46,651 nucleotides of DNA, taken from the NCBI GenBank assembly GCA_040007095.1, contig JBDTVS010000224.1, forward strand, positions 1 through 46,651, read 5' to 3'. Within the stretch, counting starts at the first letter, position 1. The number at the start of each line of letters is the position of its first letter. Below the pieces are notes generated by a model. It did no database searches, was not told the origin of the DNA, and saw only the letters and a list, made by a program, of their open reading frames with translations. Below are positions 34,293-42,997 of this stretch, piece by piece. Source of the DNA: JBDTVS01 sp040007095. GTDB lineage: Bacteria; Acidobacteriota; Vicinamibacteria; Vicinamibacterales; CAVVIG01. A program made the position numbers and the translations under genes.

Positions 34293-36593
34293 CTACGTGC
34301 GGCTGTCGAGCGCGGCCTTCACCCGTTCTGGCGTGAACGGCGCCTGACGCACCCGGGCGCCGGTCGCGTCGAAGATGGCGTTGGCGATCGCACCGGCAGC
34401 GACCGTGACGGCGGTTTCCCCGGCGCCCGTGGCACGTGCATCGGGTTGGTGGATGAGCACGGTTTCAATCGTTGGTAGATCGGCACCGAGATACAACGGC
34501 CGATACGTTCGCCAATCGACCGAGGTCACCTTCTGATCGTCCCAGACGACCTCTTCGAGGAGCGCGCGACTCAGGCCCTGCAGCGCGCCTCCCTCGAGCT
34601 GATTCCTCAACCCGTCGGGATTCGAGATCGGCCCGCAATCGTTGGCGATCACCATGCGCGCGACGGTCACGCGTCCAGTCTCCTGGTTGACCTCGACTTC
34701 CGCCACCATCGCGCAGTAGCCGTTGTCTCCTTCGTAGAGCACGCACGAGATGCCCCGGCCCGAGGCGACGCCCGTCCGGCGGATGCCCGGCCGCGGCGAC
34801 GGCCGCGTTTGCCATCCCGCGCCTTTCGCCGCAGACCTGACCACTTCCATCAGCCGCGGATCGCTCAAATGACGAAGGCGGTACTCGACCGGGTCGGACT
34901 TGACGGCCGCCGCAATCTCGTCCATGAACGACTCGTGCGCGAATGTGTTCTGCAGCCGTTCCGGCGACCTCAGCGGCCCGGTGAAGAACGGCGACTGGAC
35001 ATTGTGGGTGAGCACCCTCTGGCTGGCGATGTTCCCGGTGCCGCCGCAGCGGCCCGAGACGCAGCCGCTGACATACGACGGCACACCGTTGCTGTTATTC
35101 GCGAACGCCGCTGGATCGGGTGCCGGCGAGCGGGGTGTGAAGGCGGCGGGTTCGAACCCGGCGAGATAACCGGTGACCACGTTGCCGGGGTTGTTCGCGC
35201 CCGGACGACCGCCCATGGTCGGCGACCACGCTTCGTGGTCCCAGGCGGCGATCGTCCCATCGGCAGTGAGCGCGACACGCTCGTCGATGACAAAGGCGAA
35301 GCCGTAGTTTTCCCAGGCCATTTCGTCCTTGCGCGTCAACTGCACGCGCACCGGCCTGCCGACAGCCTGGGACAGCAGTGCCGCGTCGTACGACACGGGG
35401 TCGGCGCCGTTGCATCCGTAGCAGCCCGGACCCATCTTGAATATCACGTGCACGTTTGCCGGCTGGAGACCCAGCAGCATCGCGGCGCTGGTCTTCAATG
35501 GAAAGACAGCCTGCGTGGCCGACCAGATCGTGGCGTTGCCGTCCCGCACGTCTGCCACGGCGCACGCGGTGCCAATCGATCCGTGCATCTGGTAGGGAAA
35601 AAGATACGTGGCCTTGACGACCTTTGCCGCGGCCGTGAACTTCTCGTCCACGTCCTTTGAGTTGACGAGAAACGTATCGCGGGTCGGTTTCTGGCGGCGG
35701 AGGACGTCGTGGAAATCACGATGGCTCGGCAGCCCCGCGCCGCTGGTCCACGAGACCTTCAGTGTGCCGGCGGCCTGAATCGCCTGCCACGGCTTCTCGG
35801 CGACGACGCCGACGAAGTTCTTCTTGACGACCACTCTGACCAGACCGGGCAGCCCGCTGACCGAGCTCTCATCGACGTTGACGACGGTGGCTCCGACCGC
35901 CGGCGGTCGGACGACGCGGCCGTGCAGCATGCCGGGCACGCGCACGTTGTGAACGTACTCGAACTGGCCGGCGACGATCGCCGGGATCTCGACGCGCGGC
36001 ACCGGGGTGCCGAGGACCTTCCATTCCCGCGGATGTTTTCGCCTGGCCGCCGGATTCAGCGCCAGACCGAACGGGCGTCCGCCGACCAGGTCGCCGTAGC
36101 TGACTTTCTTCGACGGATCGGCCTTGACGCTGATCACGCCGTCGACCGCCGCCAGTTGATCGACCGGAACGCCCAACCGCATTGCCGCACGCTGCAGGAG
36201 CGCCTCGCGGGCCGTGGCCCCTGCCAGCGCGAGGTTGCCCGTATTGAAATTCGTTGGATGCGATTGCGCCCCGGATGTCGTGCCCTGGTCCGGAGTGAGC
36301 GCGGTGTCGCACTGCACCAATTTCACGCGGCCGAAGGGGACGCCCAGCTCCTCGGCGACCAATTGCGTCTGTGCCGTATACAGACCGTGGCCGAGCTCGC
36401 ACTTGCCGGTGTATGCCGTGACGTTGCCGTCCGCGCCGATGGCGATCCAGGCGTCGAGCTGGTTGCTCCCGGCCCCGTCGAGCCTTTGCGCCTGGACCAG
36501 ACCAGGGTCGACGCCGAAGCGCACCAGCACTCTCGCTGCGCCCACCCCGACGACGAGCGCGCCGGAGTGTTTCAGGAAGCTTCTCCGCTTCAT
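34293..36593 (-). CDS. Molybdopterin-binding subunit of a xanthine dehydrogenase-family hydroxylase (IorB-like)
   Basis: 766 residues from ATG 36593. The N-terminus MKRRSFLKHSGALVVGVGAA is a Tat signal, so the folded cofactor-bearing enzyme acts outside the cytoplasm. The Mo-binding region is recognised from GHGLYTAQTQLVAEELGVPF, the QMHGSIGTACAVADV segment, GPGCYGCNGADPVSYDA and the C-terminal ATGAGETAV, whose Glu (about 726) corresponds to the catalytic base of the family. It closely follows the isoquinoline 1-oxidoreductase/aldehyde oxidoreductase beta group. Its start overlaps the stop of the 2Fe-2S subunit gene by four bases. Substrate cannot be told from sequence; N-heterocycles and aldehydes are usual. 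Confidence 0.9.
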   Translation of the reverse strand: MKRRSFLKHSGALVVGVGAARVLVRFGVDPGLVQAQRLDGAGSNQLDAWIAIGADGNVTAYTGKCELGHGLYTAQTQLVAEELGVPFGRVKLVQCDTALTPDQGTTSGAQSHPTNFNTGNLALAGATAREALLQRAAMRLGVPVDQLAAVDGVISVKADPSKKVSYGDLVGGRPFGLALNPAARRKHPREWKVLGTPVPRVEIPAIVAGQFEYVHNVRVPGMLHGRVVRPPAVGATVVNVDESSVSGLPGLVRVVVKKNFVGVVAEKPWQAIQAAGTLKVSWTSGAGLPSHRDFHDVLRRQKPTRDTFLVNSKDVDEKFTAAAKVVKATYLFPYQMHGSIGTACAVADVRDGNATIWSATQAVFPLKTSAAMLLGLQPANVHVIFKMGPGCYGCNGADPVSYDAALLSQAVGRPVRVQLTRKDEMAWENYGFAFVIDERVALTADGTIAAWDHEAWSPTMGGRPGANNPGNVVTGYLAGFEPAAFTPRSPAPDPAAFANNSNGVPSYVSGCVSGRCGGTGNIASQRVLTHNVQSPFFTGPLRSPERLQNTFAHESFMDEIAAAVKSDPVEYRLRHLSDPRLMEVVRSAAKGAGWQTRPSPRPGIRRTGVASGRGISCVLYEGDNGYCAMVAEVEVNQETGRVTVARMVIANDCGPISNPDGLRNQLEGGALQGLSRALLEEVVWDDQKVTSVDWRTYRPLYLGADLPTIETVLIHQPDARATGAGETAVTVAAGAIANAIFDATGARVRQAPFTPERVKAALDSRT

Positions 36594-37057
36594 GCCTTCA
36601 CTCCTTTCGCGTAGCGCGTAATCGCCCGAAGCATCCGGCCATGAGCCGCGCATCGGCACAGGACGCCGGACATGGCCTGACGAATCTGCGCGCCGCCGGC
36701 TTTGGGGTTTCGATCGAGGAAGGCCTTGGCGGTCATGATCACGCCGTTGACGCAGAAGCCGCACTGCATTGCCTGCTCGTCGATAAACGCCTGCTGAATC
36801 GGGTGCGGCTTGTCGATCGTGCCGAGACCTTCGAGGGTCGTGATCTGGGCACCTGCGACGCTTCCGGCCGTGGTCACGCACGATCGCACCGCCTGGCCTT
36901 TGACGAGCACCGTGCACGAGCCGCATTGTCCAAGGCCGCACCCGAACTTCGGGCCGCGCAGCTCGAGATCGTCGCTCAGCACATAGAGGAGCGGCGTCGC
37001 CGGATCCACCTCCAGCGAGTGCGCCCGGCCGTTCACGTTGAAAGTCAGAAGGCTCAT
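36590..37057 (-). CDS. [2Fe-2S] subunit of the molybdenum hydroxylase (IorA-like)
   Basis: 155 residues. The plant-type ferredoxin cluster uses Cys 40, 45, 48 and 60 (GCGLGQCGSC). The second cluster uses Cys 99, 102, 134 and 136 (MQCGFCVNGVIMTAKAFLDR and LCRC). This is the small electron-transfer subunit of two-subunit Mo hydroxylases and receives electrons from the Mo centre encoded next. There is no FAD subunit nearby, which agrees with IorAB-type enzymes that pass electrons to a cytochrome. It has no signal peptide of its own and would travel with the Tat-exported large subunit. The genes overlap as ATGA. Confidence 0.92.
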   Translation of the reverse strand: MSLLTFNVNGRAHSLEVDPATPLLYVLSDDLELRGPKFGCGLGQCGSCTVLVKGQAVRSCVTTAGSVAGAQITTLEGLGTIDKPHPIQQAFIDEQAMQCGFCVNGVIMTAKAFLDRNPKAGGAQIRQAMSGVLCRCAAHGRMLRAITRYAKGVKA

Positions 37058-37102
37058 ACCATCTCTCCCACGGTCAGCGAGAAAGCTCCGAGCACGAACG
37101 CT

Positions 37103-37882
37103 CTAGCGTTCCATGCCTTTGGCCTTGATCACGGGCAGGGCGGCCGGAGCCATGAAGAACGCGATCAGCTCCTTGGCGGCCGCGCCGTGTTTCGACGCGC
37201 CGCTGGCGCCGCCGACCATGACGATGTAGCTCTGGACGTCCGCGGGGAACGGCGCCAGCATCTCCGCCCCCTTGATCGGGAGGATTTCGCTGACTGGCAG
37301 GATACCGAACTCCACTTCGCCTTTGACCACCGCCTCGCCGACTTCCTCGCCCGTCGCCGTCAGTTTGCTTTTGGATTTCAACGCGTCCGCGATGCCCAGC
37401 CGGGCGATGAGCGCCGTGAACGCGACGCCGCTGGCGCCCTCCTTGGCGTAGGCGATACCTTTCGCGTCGAGCAGTGCCCGCTTGAAAGCATCAGTCGTCT
37501 TGATGTCGGGCTTCCGCGCACCGGCCTTGATGGCAACCGCCAGACCCGAGCGCGCAATCGTGCCGCGCGTGTCTCCGGCAATCTTGGTTTCCTTGACCAG
37601 GTCATCCATCGCGGCGGGCGTGACAAAGGCGACGTCGAATGCCTCGCCGCGTTCGATCTGTTGCTTGAGCGTCGCGGCCAGCCCGTAGCGCACAATCACC
37701 TTGTGCTTCGTGGCGCGCTCGAACTTCGGCAGGAGGTCCTCCGCAACCGCCTTCAAGCCGTTGGAACACAGCACCGTCAGCGTCGTCTCGTCGGCCGCCT
37801 TCACAGGCATCGTCATGCCGGCGAGTCCGAGCACGACGAGTAAGCTTGCCAGAGCCGCGATGGTCATGCGAGGGCTTTTCAT
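37103..37882 (-). CDS. ModA-like periplasmic substrate-binding protein
   Basis: 259 residues from ATG 37882, about 6 bp after GGGAGG. It has a signal peptide (TIAALASLLVVLGLAGMTMP, cleavage near KAADE). The mature part starts TTLTVLCSNGLKAVAEDLLP and has FDVAFVTPAAMDDLVKE and VEFGILPVSEIL, the pattern of molybdate/sulfate-type binding proteins (SBP_bac_11). No ABC permease or ATPase follows. It lies 45 bp upstream of the Mo-hydroxylase pair on the same strand, so it may bind molybdate or the hydroxylase substrate for that enzyme; this is inference from position. Confidence 0.82.
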   Translation of the reverse strand: MKSPRMTIAALASLLVVLGLAGMTMPVKAADETTLTVLCSNGLKAVAEDLLPKFERATKHKVIVRYGLAATLKQQIERGEAFDVAFVTPAAMDDLVKETKIAGDTRGTIARSGLAVAIKAGARKPDIKTTDAFKRALLDAKGIAYAKEGASGVAFTALIARLGIADALKSKSKLTATGEEVGEAVVKGEVEFGILPVSEILPIKGAEMLAPFPADVQSYIVMVGGASGASKHGAAAKELIAFFMAPAALPVIKAKGMER

Positions 37883-38194
37883 GACATCCTCCCAACTGCG
37901 GATTCTACCCGCTTTGCGGCAAAGAGCGCCCGCCAGCACGCTGAAATGGGGCCGGTCACCGGCGCGTCGTTTCTTTATGGCCGTCCCTAGTTGCGACAGC
38001 CGTCCACGCTCGACCCCAGGATCGACCTGAGCTGGACGGGTTGAACGAGGCGCCGCGCCGGTCGAGGTTGGGCTGAACCGGTCGGCAGGAGAACGGCGCG
38101 CAAATGGGAAATTGCTTCAGACGGTTGGGCGTTCGGTCGTAATCTATCTCGGGCTCCACGCCCCACAAGCCCTTACTTCATCACAAGAGGTTCC
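37883..38194. other. Divergent spacer between ModA-like and PQQ dehydrogenase genes
   Basis: 312 bp with no gene. It must hold the promoters of both divergent units, but no convincing -35/-10 pair was found. A small perfect hairpin GCCGGT-C-ACCGGC lies at 37951-37963. No RNA element was recognised. Confidence 0.5.
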
Positions 38195-40018
38195 ATGCGA
38201 CTTGCACTCATCAGTGTGGCGATTGTCAGCGCGACGGCGATTCAGGCGTCGGCACAAACTCGTGACGGTGCGACCACATTTCAGGCCGCGTGCGCTTCGT
38301 GCCACGCGCAGCCGGCGCCCGACTCTCGCGCACCGAACCAGGAGAGGCTCGCTCAGCTATCGCCCGAAACCATCGTCACGGCGTTGACGACCGGCAGCAT
38401 GTTTCGGCAGGGATCGGCGCTGTCCGACGCCGAGCGGCGGGCGGTCGCCGGGTTTCTGGCAGGCCGGCCGGTCGGCGCGCCGACTCCGCTATCCACCGTG
38501 GGCCGCTGCACGGCAGCTGCGCCGGCGCTGCCAGCCGCGGCAATCGGCAAAGGATGGAACGGATGGGGCGGCGGCGTCGCGAACACGCGGTTTCAGCCAG
38601 CGGACAAAGGCGGCCTCAACGCGGCCACGGTTCCGCAGCTGACGCTGAAATGGGCGTTCGGGTTTGCCGGCGTCACGTCCGCGCGCTCGCAACCGGCGGT
38701 CGCGGGCGGCCGCCTGTTTGTCGGCAGCGAGAACGGTGATCTGTACGCGCTCAACGCCAAGACCGGCTGCACCTACTGGACCTATCACGCGCAGGCCGGC
38801 ATTCGCTCGGCGATTTCAGTCGGGCCGTACAAGAAAGCCGGAGGCGCCGCGGGCGCCGCCGTGTACTTCGCGGACGGGGGCGCGAACGCATACGCGGTGG
38901 ACGCCGCGACCGGCAAGGAGCTCTGGAGGCGTAAGGTAGACGATCATCAATACGCGAAATCCACCGGTGCGCCGACCTTCTACGACGGCCGTCTGTACGT
39001 GACGGTGGCAGGCGTTGGCGAAGAGGGGCAGGGCGGATCGTCGAAGTATGAGTGCTGCACGTTTCGTGGCAGCGTGACGGCGCTCGACGCCAACACGGGG
39101 GCGGTCGTCTGGAAGTCGTATTCGATTCAGGAAGAGCCGAAGCCGCGGGGCGAGACCAAAGACGGCGTGCAGGCCTGGGGTCCTGCCGGCGGTGGCATCT
39201 GGGGTGCAGCGACAATCGACGCGCGGCGGCGCGCGATCTACGTGGCGACCGGCAACGGCTACTCCGATCCGGCGCAGCGGACGACGGACGCCGTCCTCGC
39301 GATGGATATGGATACCGGCAAGATCCGCTGGGTCAACCAACCCGGTGTAACCGATGTCTGGACGGGCGGCTGCAAACCCGACAACCCGGCGGACAACCCC
39401 ACCTGCCCGGAGAAGCTTGGTCCCGATCACGACTTTTCGATGTCGCCGGTGCTGGCGAAGCGGTCGAACGGCAAAGACGTCATCATCGCGCAGCAGAAGT
39501 CGGGGATGGCCTGGGCATTCGATCCGGACAACGGCGGTGCGCTGCTGTGGCAGTACCGTACCAGCCAGGGCAGCGGCCTCGGCGGACAGTGGGGTGCGGC
39601 GACAGACGATAAGCAGGCGTACTTCGGCGTTGTGGCCCAGACGCCCGGCGGCATGCGAGCCGTGAAGATCGATACGGGCGAGGAAGTCTGGTCGAAACCG
39701 GCGCCTGAGAAGCTGTGCGGAACGGGGCGAGGCTGCAGCGCCGCGCAGGGGGCCGCCGTGACCGCGATCCCCGGCGTCGTGTTCTCGGGGTCGGCCGACG
39801 GCGGCATTCGCGCGTACGCCGCGGCCGACGGCACGATAGTCTGGCAGTTCGACACCAACCGCCAGTTCGAAACGGTGAACGGCGTCAAAGCCAACGGCGG
39901 CGCTATCGATGGTCCCGGCGCGGTCGTTGCGGACGGGATGCTGTTCATGAGCTCCGGGTACGTCAGCCTCGGCGGCCGTCCGGGAAACGTCCTGCTCGCG
40001 TTCGGCCTCGATCGGTGA
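38195..40018 (+). CDS. Cytochrome c/PQQ beta-propeller dehydrogenase (polyvinyl-alcohol-dehydrogenase-like)
   Basis: 607 residues. A signal peptide (1-20, cleavage after ASA) is followed by a cytochrome c domain with the heme motif CASCH at 33-37 and a helix ending VAGFLAGRPVG. From about 115 on are PQQ-type propeller repeats: NGWGGGVANTRFQPADKGGL, QPAVAGGRLFVGSENGDLYA, GSVTALDANTGAVVWKS and DGGIRAYAAADGTIVWQFDT. A fused N-terminal cytochrome and this propeller order match the cytochrome-dependent polyvinyl alcohol dehydrogenase group, but substrate specificity is not proven. It acts in the periplasm and passes electrons to the respiratory chain. A vicinal CC (KYECCTF) is present, as in other PQQ dehydrogenases. 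Confidence 0.85.
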   Translation: MRLALISVAIVSATAIQASAQTRDGATTFQAACASCHAQPAPDSRAPNQERLAQLSPETIVTALTTGSMFRQGSALSDAERRAVAGFLAGRPVGAPTPLSTVGRCTAAAPALPAAAIGKGWNGWGGGVANTRFQPADKGGLNAATVPQLTLKWAFGFAGVTSARSQPAVAGGRLFVGSENGDLYALNAKTGCTYWTYHAQAGIRSAISVGPYKKAGGAAGAAVYFADGGANAYAVDAATGKELWRRKVDDHQYAKSTGAPTFYDGRLYVTVAGVGEEGQGGSSKYECCTFRGSVTALDANTGAVVWKSYSIQEEPKPRGETKDGVQAWGPAGGGIWGAATIDARRRAIYVATGNGYSDPAQRTTDAVLAMDMDTGKIRWVNQPGVTDVWTGGCKPDNPADNPTCPEKLGPDHDFSMSPVLAKRSNGKDVIIAQQKSGMAWAFDPDNGGALLWQYRTSQGSGLGGQWGAATDDKQAYFGVVAQTPGGMRAVKIDTGEEVWSKPAPEKLCGTGRGCSAAQGAAVTAIPGVVFSGSADGGIRAYAAADGTIVWQFDTNRQFETVNGVKANGGAIDGPGAVVADGMLFMSSGYVSLGGRPGNVLLAFGLDR

Positions 40019-40088
40019 ACGGTGGCAGCGCGAAATTGACGAGCGGTTTGACAATCCAGTCAGCCGCACATCCATCAACCATCAGAGT

Positions 40089-41135
40089 GTGAGCCACCAA
40101 CCTGCCATGTCTTCACCGCCTTCGACGACTTCACCGCCGCCGCACGCCGTCGTGTTGCAAATGCTCGCCGGTCGATGGGTCTCCACCGCGATCGGCACGG
40201 TCGCCAAGTTCGGCGTCGCGGATCACTTGGAGTCCGGACCAAAAAGCGCTCAGGAGCTTGCCGCCCTCACGGGCACCAACGAGGGAGCCCTCTACCGGCT
40301 GTTGCGTGCGACGGCCAGCCTCGGAGTTTTCACCGAGCTCGAAGACGGGCGCTTCGACCAGACGCCGCTCTCGGAGCCGCTACGCTCGAGCGCCAATCCC
40401 TGCCTTCGTAACATGGCGATGATGTTTCTCGACGACTGGTTCACGCGCAACTGGGCAGAATTGCCGTGGAGTGTTGAGACCGGACAGTCGGCGGCGTTCA
40501 AAGTCTTCGGGAAGTCGCCGTGGGCAGTATTCGAGGATCAGCCTGATCAGGCGGTGAATTTCAACAATGCCATGACCGACATGTCGCAGGCCGACAGCCC
40601 CGCCATTGCCGGCGCGTACGATTTTTCGCAATTCGAGCACATCGTCGACGTTGGCGGAGGACTTGGGCTCTTGCTGGCGTCGGTGCTGCAGTCTGCCCCG
40701 ACGCTGCGAGGCACGCTGTTCGAAATGCCCTCGGTGGCAGAGCAGGCAGGAGTGTCTCCGATTCTCAAGCCCTTCTCGGATCGGTGCCAAATCCAGTCCG
40801 GCAGCTTTCTGGACGCCGTGACCCGTGGCGCCGACGCCTACATGATGAAGCACATCATTCACGATTGGGACGACGAGCACTCGACGAAGATTCTGTTGAA
40901 CTGCCGCCGCGCGATCAAACCAGGAGGGAAGCTGCTGGTGATCGATCAGGTCGTCGGGCCGCGGAATCAGCCCGGCCTGGCCAAGCTCATGGACCTCGAG
41001 ATGCTGGTCAACCCCGGCGGTCTGGAACGCACGGAGGAGCAATGGAAGGATCTGTTTGCCGCCTCCGGCTTCCGTCTGACGCAGATTATTCGGACCCCGG
41101 TGCCACAATGCGTGATCGAAGGCACTCCCGTCTAG
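40089..41135 (+). CDS. SAM-dependent O-methyltransferase (family 2, acetylserotonin/hydroxyneurosporene-type)
   Basis: 348 residues from GTG 40089; ATG 40107 is an equally possible start and neither has a good ribosome-binding site. The N-terminal dimerisation winged helix covers about 15-105 (VLQMLAGRWVSTAIGTVAKF, TNEGALYRLLRATASLGVFT). SAM motif I is VDVGGGLGLLLASVLQ (about 186-201), followed by the GTLFEMPSVAEQAG loop and MMKHIIHDWDDEHSTKIL, whose His corresponds to the catalytic His of the family. Such enzymes methylate small phenolic or heterocyclic hydroxyls. No biosynthetic cluster surrounds it. Confidence 0.85.
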   Translation: MSHQPAMSSPPSTTSPPPHAVVLQMLAGRWVSTAIGTVAKFGVADHLESGPKSAQELAALTGTNEGALYRLLRATASLGVFTELEDGRFDQTPLSEPLRSSANPCLRNMAMMFLDDWFTRNWAELPWSVETGQSAAFKVFGKSPWAVFEDQPDQAVNFNNAMTDMSQADSPAIAGAYDFSQFEHIVDVGGGLGLLLASVLQSAPTLRGTLFEMPSVAEQAGVSPILKPFSDRCQIQSGSFLDAVTRGADAYMMKHIIHDWDDEHSTKILLNCRRAIKPGGKLLVIDQVVGPRNQPGLAKLMDLEMLVNPGGLERTEEQWKDLFAASGFRLTQIIRTPVPQCVIEGTPV

Positions 41136-41142
41136 CGGTTGC

Positions 41143-41328
41143 CTGAAGGGACGCGGAGCACGCGGTCGACGTGCGGATTCGCTCGATCGTGGAATTGGCG
41201 CCCCTCGTGAGTGGATCTTTCAACGAGCGGCGGAGCTGCAGAACGAGCTGCAGCTCGGCCTCGACACTTACCGCATCGCAACACAAGGTGGGATTCCGCG
41301 CGACGTCAAGCGCGCAAATCGCGCGTGA
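41143..41328 (+). pseudogene. Possible remnant coding fragment before gltX
   Basis: One frame in this otherwise empty spacer reads like coding sequence up to a TGA at 41326-41328, with REWIFQRAAELQNELQLGLD followed by TYRIATQGGIPRDVKRANRA. It has no start codon and no ribosome-binding site. The helical, charged composition is unlike the frames on either side. It may be the tail of a decayed gene, or chance; I do not recognise the family. Confidence 0.2.
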
Positions 41329-41339
41329 GGTGGCGGCCG

Positions 41340-41378
41340 GCGCGGCCGCTAGTAGTTCCGAGGAGACAGTCCACTAGT
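41340..41378 (+). repeat. Dispersed repeat, short copy C (upstream of gltX)
   Basis: It shares GCGGCCGCTAG and CCGAGGAGACAG, then CCACTAGT, with copy B, and the GAGGAGACAGT core with copy A. It lacks the GACAACGGAG part. Arms CTAGT and ACTAG pair to form a small stem. It ends one base before the gltX ATG. Confidence 0.55.
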
Positions 41379-41379
41379 C

Positions 41380-42852
41380 ATGTCGTTGCCTCGCGTCCGC
41401 TTCGCTCCGTCGCCGACCGGCTATCTCCATGTCGGCGGCGCCAGGACCGCGCTGTTCAACTGGCTGTTCGCCAGGCGTCTTGGCGGCGTGTTCGTTCTGC
41501 GCATCGAGGATACCGATGTCGAACGCTCGTCGGCGGACATGGTGGAGGGCATTCTCGACGGCCTCCGGTGGCTCGGACTCGACTGGGACGAAGGGCCGAA
41601 GATCGGCGGCCATTACGGTCCGTACTTCCAGTCGGCGCGGCTCGATCGGCACCGCGCGATGGCGTCGAGCCTGGTCGCCGCCGGTCAGGCGTACTACTGC
41701 TACTGCACACCGGAGGTACTGCACGCCAAGCGTGCCGCAGCGGAGGCAACCGGCGGAGGATGGAAGTACGACCGCACCTGCTCGGCGCTGAGCACGGATG
41801 ACGTCGGCGCGCGCGAACAACGCGGTGAACCCCGCGCCGTACGATTCCGCGTGCCCGAGGGTGCCATCCGCTTCGACGATCTCGTCCATGGGTCGATCGA
41901 AGTCGACGGCTCGACCCTCGACGACTTCGTCATTCTGCGATCGGATGGTCAACCCACCTATCAGCTCTCCGTCGTGTCCGACGATGTGGAGATGGCGATC
42001 ACGCATGTGGTGCGCGGGGACGATCACATCTCGAACACGCCGAAGCAGATATTGCTCTACCGTGCCGTGGGTGCGCCTCTGCCACAGTTCGCGCATGTGC
42101 CGCTCATTCTCGGGACCGACAAGAAGCGCTTGAGCAAGAGGCACGGGGCGACATCGGTGACCGAGTACGCGCGAGAAGGATATCTGCCTGAAGCGATGGT
42201 CAATTTCCTCGCGCTTCTCGGCTGGTCGCCGGGCTCGAACAAGGAGCTCTTCAGCCGTGACGAACTGGCGCAGGTGTTTGGACTCGAAGGGATCGGCGGC
42301 GGCAACGCCGTGTTCAATCCGGACAAGCTCGACTGGTTCAACCAGCAGCACATTGCGCGTCTGGCGCCGGACGAGCTGGGGCGCCGGCTCAAACCGATTT
42401 TGGAGGGCACCGGGGCCTGGAGGGACGCCTACCTGGGCGAACGCCACGCGTGGTTTTTTTCGGTCTTGGAGCTCCTGAAGCCGCGCGCCCGGCGGCTGGA
42501 GGACTTCGGGACGCAAGGGGCACTGTTCTTCACGGATGTCGTGGCGTACGACCCCATGGCCGTCCAGAAGCACTTGTCGACGAGCGGCATGGCGGAACAT
42601 CTCACCGCGCTCGACGCCGCGTTCGCGAAGCTGCCGGCATTCGACCCCGGGACCACGGAGGCGGCGCTGCGTGCGGTGGCCGAGGCCCGGGGAGTCAAGG
42701 CGGCGACGCTGATCCACGCCGTCCGCGTCGCCGTCTCGGGAAAGACCGTCAGTCCGGGGATCTTCGAGGTCCTCGCGCTCGTCGGTCGCGAGCGGACCCA
42801 CGCCAGAACCCTGGACGCGCTCAAGCTGATCTCGTCGTCATCCGGCGAGTAG
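41380..42852 (+). CDS. gltX: Glutamyl-tRNA synthetase
   Basis: 490 residues, normal for GluRS. The class I HIGH-type motif is PSPTGYLHVGGARTALFNW (about 9-27), and KMSKS is KKRLSKRHG (about 248-256). The editing of the Rossmann fold by HYGPYFQSARLDRH and the C-terminal anticodon-binding helical domain (about 330-485, VKAATLIHAVRVAVSGKTVS) are standard. It charges tRNA-Glu and, in bacteria without GlnRS, also tRNA-Gln for conversion by GatCAB. The next gene is tRNA-Gln(CTG), 71 bp downstream. A repeat copy lies directly before the start. Confidence 0.95.
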   Translation: MSLPRVRFAPSPTGYLHVGGARTALFNWLFARRLGGVFVLRIEDTDVERSSADMVEGILDGLRWLGLDWDEGPKIGGHYGPYFQSARLDRHRAMASSLVAAGQAYYCYCTPEVLHAKRAAAEATGGGWKYDRTCSALSTDDVGAREQRGEPRAVRFRVPEGAIRFDDLVHGSIEVDGSTLDDFVILRSDGQPTYQLSVVSDDVEMAITHVVRGDDHISNTPKQILLYRAVGAPLPQFAHVPLILGTDKKRLSKRHGATSVTEYAREGYLPEAMVNFLALLGWSPGSNKELFSRDELAQVFGLEGIGGGNAVFNPDKLDWFNQQHIARLAPDELGRRLKPILEGTGAWRDAYLGERHAWFFSVLELLKPRARRLEDFGTQGALFFTDVVAYDPMAVQKHLSTSGMAEHLTALDAAFAKLPAFDPGTTEAALRAVAEARGVKAATLIHAVRVAVSGKTVSPGIFEVLALVGRERTHARTLDALKLISSSSGE

Positions 42853-42855
42853 CGG

Positions 42856-42885
42856 TTGTCGGTGCCCGTTTGGATCGGCTAGAAT
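42856..42885 (+). promoter_or_regulatory. Candidate promoter of the tRNA-Gln gene
   Basis: -35 TTGTCG (42856-42861), 18-bp spacer and -10 TAGAAT (42880-42885, five of six). The tRNA begins 39 bp further on, leaving a short 5' leader for RNase P. Confidence 0.5.
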
Positions 42886-42923
42886 CGAAAGTTCTTACCC
42901 TTCGGGCCCATTTAGGCCGGTAC

Positions 42924-42997
42924 TGGGAGGTCGTCCAACGGTAGGACGCATGCCTCTGGAGCATGTTATCGGGGTTCGAATCCCTGCCTCCCAGCCA
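42924..42997 (+). tRNA. tRNA-Gln (anticodon CTG)
   Basis: A full cloverleaf can be folded. The acceptor stem is TGGGAGG (42924-42930) with CCTCCCA, so the first pair is U1-A72, as usual for tRNA-Gln. The D-stem is GTCC/GGAC, the anticodon stem CATGC/GCATG with loop CTCTGGA (anticodon CTG, reading CAG), and the T arm CGGGG-TTCGAAT-CCCTG. The discriminator is G and CCA is encoded. It follows gltX and has its own candidate promoter. Confidence 0.95.

Noticed and set aside
36594..36941. N-terminal extension of the Mo-hydroxylase large subunit
   Set aside because: It overlaps the 2Fe-2S subunit gene in another frame, while the Tat signal starts exactly at ATG 36593.
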